DNA of 11,497 nucleotides, from positions 1 to 11,497 of the forward strand of contig JAUCNG010372149.1 in NCBI GenBank assembly GCA_032353305.1. Reading direction: 5' to 3'. Shown piece after piece: positions 8,872-11,497 of the stretch. Numbering within the stretch: the first letter of the stretch is position 1; each line of letters starts with the position of its first letter. The position numbers and the translations under genes are program-made. Under the pieces are notes generated by a model. That model did not search any database and had not been told where the DNA came from. It was given only the letters and a program-made list of their open reading frames with translations. Source of the DNA: Cephalothrix spiralis. Lineage: Eukaryota > Nemertea > Palaeonemertea > Archinemertea > Cephalotrichidae.

Positions 8872-9246
8872 CCTGTCGTCTGTGGTTTTGTACTTTATGC
8901 AGTGCATCAGAGTTGCCAAGTGCTAACGGCATCTCGGGTCACGAGGTCAAGTTTCTGCATTTTTTATGCACTTAGAAAAATGGTGCTCCATGGCTACAAA
9001 ATAAACAAAGTTTTATGCCGCTCCTCTTGTGCACTTATGCTAGTTTTCAATGAGGATTATATAGTGCTGCTGGAAAAGCATAGATTGCCAGCCTCAATAT
9101 GCTTCTTTAAAGCCCAAACGTATGGGTAATATGGCACAGCCTTGTTTTTTCGCTGCATCTGACTGATAATTATTACTGTCTATTACTAGGGAATACTGAA
9201 GAAGAAAACCAAATTCTATTATTTTTTACAAACAAGCCTGTGAGCT

Positions 9247-9404
9247 GCCTGGTTAGCTCAGTTAGTAAATGCGCTGTTCCAAATGGTCGGGACGACTTCA
9301 TGGTCGTGAATTTCGATTTGCACCTCTATCACGCTGTAGTCGCTGTATCTATACGAGCTATTAACACCCAGTGTTCCATAACTGGGTTGTAAATAAATAA
9401 AAAA
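9247..9404 (+). mobile_element. tRNA-derived SINE-like element 1
   Basis: The 5' part resembles a tRNA gene: GCCTGGT, then TAGCTCAGTTAG (9254-9265), which matches the A-box consensus TRGCNNAGYNGG at 11 of 12 positions, and a degenerate B box around ATTTCGATTTG (9310-9320). A small stem, ACGAC/GTCGT (9292-9307), sits between them, like the long variable arm of Leu/Ser-type tRNAs. After a short unrelated body comes a 7-bp stem-loop, ACCCAGT/ACTGGGT (9366-9387), immediately before an A-rich tail (9391-9404, GTAAATAAATAAAAAA). A 3' stem-loop before a TAAA-type tail is what SINEs that borrow a LINE reverse transcriptase often show. It is not an intact tRNA gene, because the arms do not fold into a cloverleaf. 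Target-site duplications were not identified. Confidence 0.7.
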
Positions 9405-10300
9405 TGTCTTTATATCAAAGGCACAGATTCAACGGCTTTTGTGTGCACGAGAGAGCTGCAGCCCATACGCATAACATAAAAAAACATTTGAGATATTCCC
9501 AGGTTTACTATACCTTGCTGAAGCGGACTTGCATTGGAAAGTCACAACAAACGTTGGCATTGTGCATTTGATCACCTTTTAATCGTTTATCAACTAGTTA
9601 TGGACCACTGGGTCTCTGCTCTTGTAGTAAAGATACATATGGTACTAAACTAACCTTAAGCCTACAGCACCCTTTCCGCGTTGACGTAGGTTAAAATAAT
9701 CGAGGCCTATATTAAGGTATCACATGATCAATTTATAAAAAAATGGCGCCGTTAATAAATCTGCGACTCGCGATATTTTGATATTGCTTTAATCTCAGGC
9801 TCCACCGTACACTAAAAAAACTCATATGTCGCACAATTTATACGAGTCAACGCATCAAAATCAAACGCGTACTTGCGCACACTAGATTTTGTTGCGTTCA
9901 CGTGGCAAGTGCGCGGAAAGGTTTTATTAAACTCCGGGCAGCTCCGTCTCTTTCATATACTGTGATCGACTCTCACTGCACTCTACCTTTGCAGTACTCG
10001 ACCTAGAGCTTATATCAAAACAAATTTTGATATTTTAAAGCCACGCGATAAGTTCATTAGGAACGAGGATCGCGGTGGCGCGCCGCTAGCTCTTAATTTT
10101 CAGAGTACCTTTGCAGTAGTCGAACACAATATGACAAAGAGACAGTCTTACCTTGAGTTTACTAAGGTAGTACCAACCGCGCTAAACTGATTTGAATATT
10201 TTCAACGATACTTGCAGGACGTCAATACCATTTTAAGTCGTACTTTGTCGGATGATCGTTTTGTGATTTTGTCAACATATTGTAAAGTTATAATCCGTAA
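9405..10300. other. Higher-GC, CpG-dense segment without recognised gene
   Basis: By hand count, 9661-10140 holds about 33 CpG dinucleotides in 480 bp, against about 5 in the equally long 6001-6480. The segment includes a TATAAAAA-like run (9734-9741) followed by ATGGCGCC, a GGCGCGCC palindrome at 10077-10084, a TATCAAAA/TTTTGATA hairpin (10013-10032), and two copies of TACCTTTGCAGTA(C/G)TCGA (9984-10001 and 10106-10123). No open frame is convincing. It could be an unmethylated promoter-type segment or a younger transposon remnant. Confidence 0.45.
9984..10123. repeat. Spaced 18-bp direct repeat TACCTTTGCAGTASTCGA
   Basis: The copies at 9984-10001 and 10106-10123 differ at one position (C versus G). 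The spacing is 122 bp. They lie inside the CpG-dense segment and suggest an internal duplication, or repeated ends within an unidentified mobile element. Confidence 0.6.
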
Positions 10301-10410
10301 TTGGCAATGATTGATTGGGTTATTTGTATCATAGGGATAATCCCTTATTTATATTCACATAAAACGCTTAGTATAATTGGATATTTTGTACTTCGTGGCT
10401 TTCTTTGTAG

Positions 10411-10492
10411 ACTTTTTGTAATACCCGCTGTTTCTTTGTCACTGGAGTCACCTGGTGTTCACTTCTTGAAACAGCTTAGAAACGTATGTTAT
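10411..10492 (+). CDS. Weak candidate internal exon, unknown product
   Basis: A pyrimidine-rich acceptor (CTTTCTTTGTAG, ending 10410) and a donor reading AAAC|GTATGT (intron start 10493) frame 82 bases. Only one of three frames is open: one base completes a codon, then 27 codons begin LFVIPAVSLSLESP and end KQLRN. The same frame is open upstream to about 10301, so an unspliced reading is also possible. No family is recognised. It is downstream of the CpG-dense segment, so it could belong to a different transcription unit from the 8052 exon candidate. Chance occurrence is quite possible. Confidence 0.2.
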
Positions 10493-10644
10493 TATTAAAT
10501 TGCCAATGAATACCGCCAGTTCAGTCGTTTATAAATTATTAGAAGAATTGAAACCACTTTTAAATAACTGTACATCAATGATTTTTCTGAATTTCCTTCA
10601 GATTTAATTTTGGATAATCACAGATTTCGTCGGCAGTGTACGAC

Positions 10645-10681
10645 GATTCAGATAAATATAGGTGTCGCTCTTATCTGAATC
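10645..10681. repeat. Perfect 11-bp inverted repeat, 15-nt loop
   Basis: GATTCAGATAA (10645-10655) and TTATCTGAATC (10671-10681) are exact reverse complements around a loop ATATAGGTGTCGCTC. The flanks do not continue the stem. It could form an RNA hairpin or cruciform. No run of U follows that would suggest a terminator, and none is expected in this kind of genome. Confidence 0.75.
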
Positions 10682-10908
10682 TGACTACATACTAACATGG
10701 ACCGGAGTCATGGGGCTCGAAGTCTCAGCCAGTTGCACTAATGTAGATATGATCTTATTCTTAGATTGTAGAGTGCTTGCAACCGGTTATGGTACATGTT
10801 CATGGTTCATTAATGAAGACCCGTTCGTAGAATTACATTTAGCTGAAATCTAAAGAAATAACATAGGGCAACATCTGTGACATTTTTCGTCCATCAATTT
10901 TCCATTTA

Positions 10909-11222
10909 GACGTCATGGCTCAGTAGGTCAGTGCATGGGTGAAGAAAGCTTAACCAAGGACAGTACAGTCCTTGGATTGGTGACTGCTGCCTTTCAGCTG
11001 ATTCGATGACGGTTGTCGTTCACACGTCTTCGAAAGAACGTTAAAGTGGGACCCGTATTACCAAGTGCCAATACATGTGGGAACATCAAAGAACGATATC
11101 TGACGTTGATAGCTGATCACTAAGCATCCGTCACAACCAGATGGGGCCTAGGTCTAAGGCCAGGTATAATGACAGCTCAATGCATATACGTAGAACAATG
11201 CACCATGGAGAACTGGGTCTCC
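10909..11222 (+). mobile_element. tRNA-derived SINE-like element 2, with a conserved-looking central domain
   Basis: TGGCTCAGTAGG (10916-10927) matches the A-box consensus TRGCNNAGYNGG exactly, and GATTCGATGAC (11000-11010) is a partial B box. The A-to-B distance (about 84 bases) is longer than in a tRNA because of an 8-bp perfect hairpin, CCAAGGAC/GTCCTTGG (10954-10975). Downstream, GAACGTTAAAGTGGGACCCG (from about 11036), TACCAAGTGCCA and AACATCAAAGAACG (11082-11095) recall the ACGTTAA..GGTCCCGT..GTTAAAGAAC series that I remember from the shared central domain of many invertebrate tRNA-SINEs. That resemblance is from memory, not a search. No A-rich tail is clear, and the 3' end near 11222 is a guess. 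Confidence 0.6.
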
Positions 11223-11260
11223 TCTACACTTAATTGTTAAATTAATTGGTACCTGGTTGA

Positions 11261-11388
11261 TTTATTGAGAATAGTACAACACAGATTTTAAAATTTCAGC
11301 TTAAATGTAATTCCACATGTGGAGCTGTGTGGAGTTACATTTAAGCTGAAATTTAAAAATCTGATGTGACATTCTATCCTTTATTGAG
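11261..11388. mobile_element. Possible small MITE: hairpin bracketed by 9-bp direct repeats
   Basis: TTTATTGAG occurs at 11261-11269 and again at 11380-11388, on either side of the hairpin at 11282-11363, leaving 12 and 16 bases between repeat and stem. In those gaps the left ATAG..ACA.CAG and the reverse complement of the right side (GATAG..ACATCAG) are weakly alike, so the stem may continue with bulges almost to the repeats. A foldback unit of about 110 bp with a target-site duplication is a reasonable reading. The word is AT-rich enough that coincidence cannot be excluded. Confidence 0.4.
11282..11363. repeat. Near-perfect 36-bp hairpin with 10-nt loop
   Basis: The arms 11282-11317 and 11328-11363 are reverse complements at 34 of 36 positions. 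One of the two differences is a G-T (G-U in RNA) pair and the other an A-A mismatch near the base, so an RNA copy would pair at 35 of 36 positions. The loop is TGTGGAGCTG. The apex overlaps a second small palindrome, CCACATGTGG (11313-11322). It lies about 60 bases beyond SINE-like element 2. It could be a foldback transposon, the source of small interfering RNAs, or a microRNA-like precursor; the near-perfect stem favours the first two. Confidence 0.9.
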
Positions 11389-11497
11389 TGAACTGCATTT
11401 GGAAATATCTTATGCAAACGAGAGGATAACATGGGATAGTTATTAAAAATTGCTCAGTAATCAATAATGATTGAATATTCATTTTTTCCGATTACAA

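Noticed and set aside
9247-9330. Calling the SINE head a functional tRNA gene
   Set aside because: The B box is degenerate and no cloverleaf with closed acceptor stem can be drawn.
10662-10853. 63-codon plus-strand open frame
   Set aside because: It starts at GTG inside the 11-bp hairpin, has no recognised motif, and no initiation context.
11282-11363. Calling the hairpin a microRNA gene
   Set aside because: The stem is almost perfectly paired without the usual mismatches and bulges, it has possible target-site duplications, and no small-RNA data are available; kept as a repeat/MITE.
1-11497. Prokaryotic, phage, plasmid or CRISPR content
   Set aside because: No dense coding, no Shine-Dalgarno-spaced genes, no regularly spaced repeat array with unique spacers, and no recognisable phage or plasmid genes.

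Overview
The window looks like AT-rich nuclear DNA from an animal, probably an invertebrate. I cannot place it more closely. The evidence is negative and positive: there is no dense prokaryote-style coding, ribosome-binding-site spacing or operon. There are spliceosome-type acceptor and donor signals around short open segments, two tRNA-derived SINE-like elements with RNA polymerase III box motifs, a foldback/MITE-like element, minisatellites, and a small CpG-dense segment in otherwise CpG-poor sequence. No complete gene can be read. Several of the longer open frames I checked start at GTG or TTG, and none resembles a protein family I recognise.

Layout. 1-1702: AT-rich non-coding sequence with one weak minus-strand exon candidate (559-657). 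1703-1742: a 40-nt plus-strand microexon candidate with a lysine-rich reading. 1743-4402: AT-rich sequence, including a degenerate GTCATGGAAA-type repeat. 4403-4846: three tandem copies of a unit of about 160-176 bp. 5055-5509: an inverted-repeat (foldback) element whose arms each carry a perfect TGACGTCA. 5510-6405: AT-rich, with a small ETS-like inverted pair. 6406-6486: an 81-nt exon candidate ending in a consensus donor. 7746-7807: a perfect 31-bp tandem duplication. 8052-8125: a GC-elevated terminal exon candidate followed by ATTAAA. 8494-8596: a 20-bp minisatellite. 9247-9404: tRNA-SINE-like element 1. About 9660-10140: CpG-dense segment. 10411-10492: another exon candidate. 10909-about 11222: tRNA-SINE-like element 2. 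11282-11363: a near-perfect hairpin bracketed by 9-bp direct repeats.

How the parts may fit together. The 6406-6486 and 8052-8125 segments are phase-compatible: the first leaves one base and the second supplies two. Together with the downstream ATTAAA they could be the 3' end of a plus-strand gene whose earlier exons, perhaps including 1703-1742, lie further upstream. The 1703-1742 segment cannot be joined directly to 6406 in frame, so at least one more exon would be needed. Downstream of 8150 the sequence reads as intergenic, mobile-element-rich DNA. All exon calls are inferences from splice-like motifs and open frames. In DNA this AT-rich, such motifs also arise by chance, and I found clear false examples in the same window.
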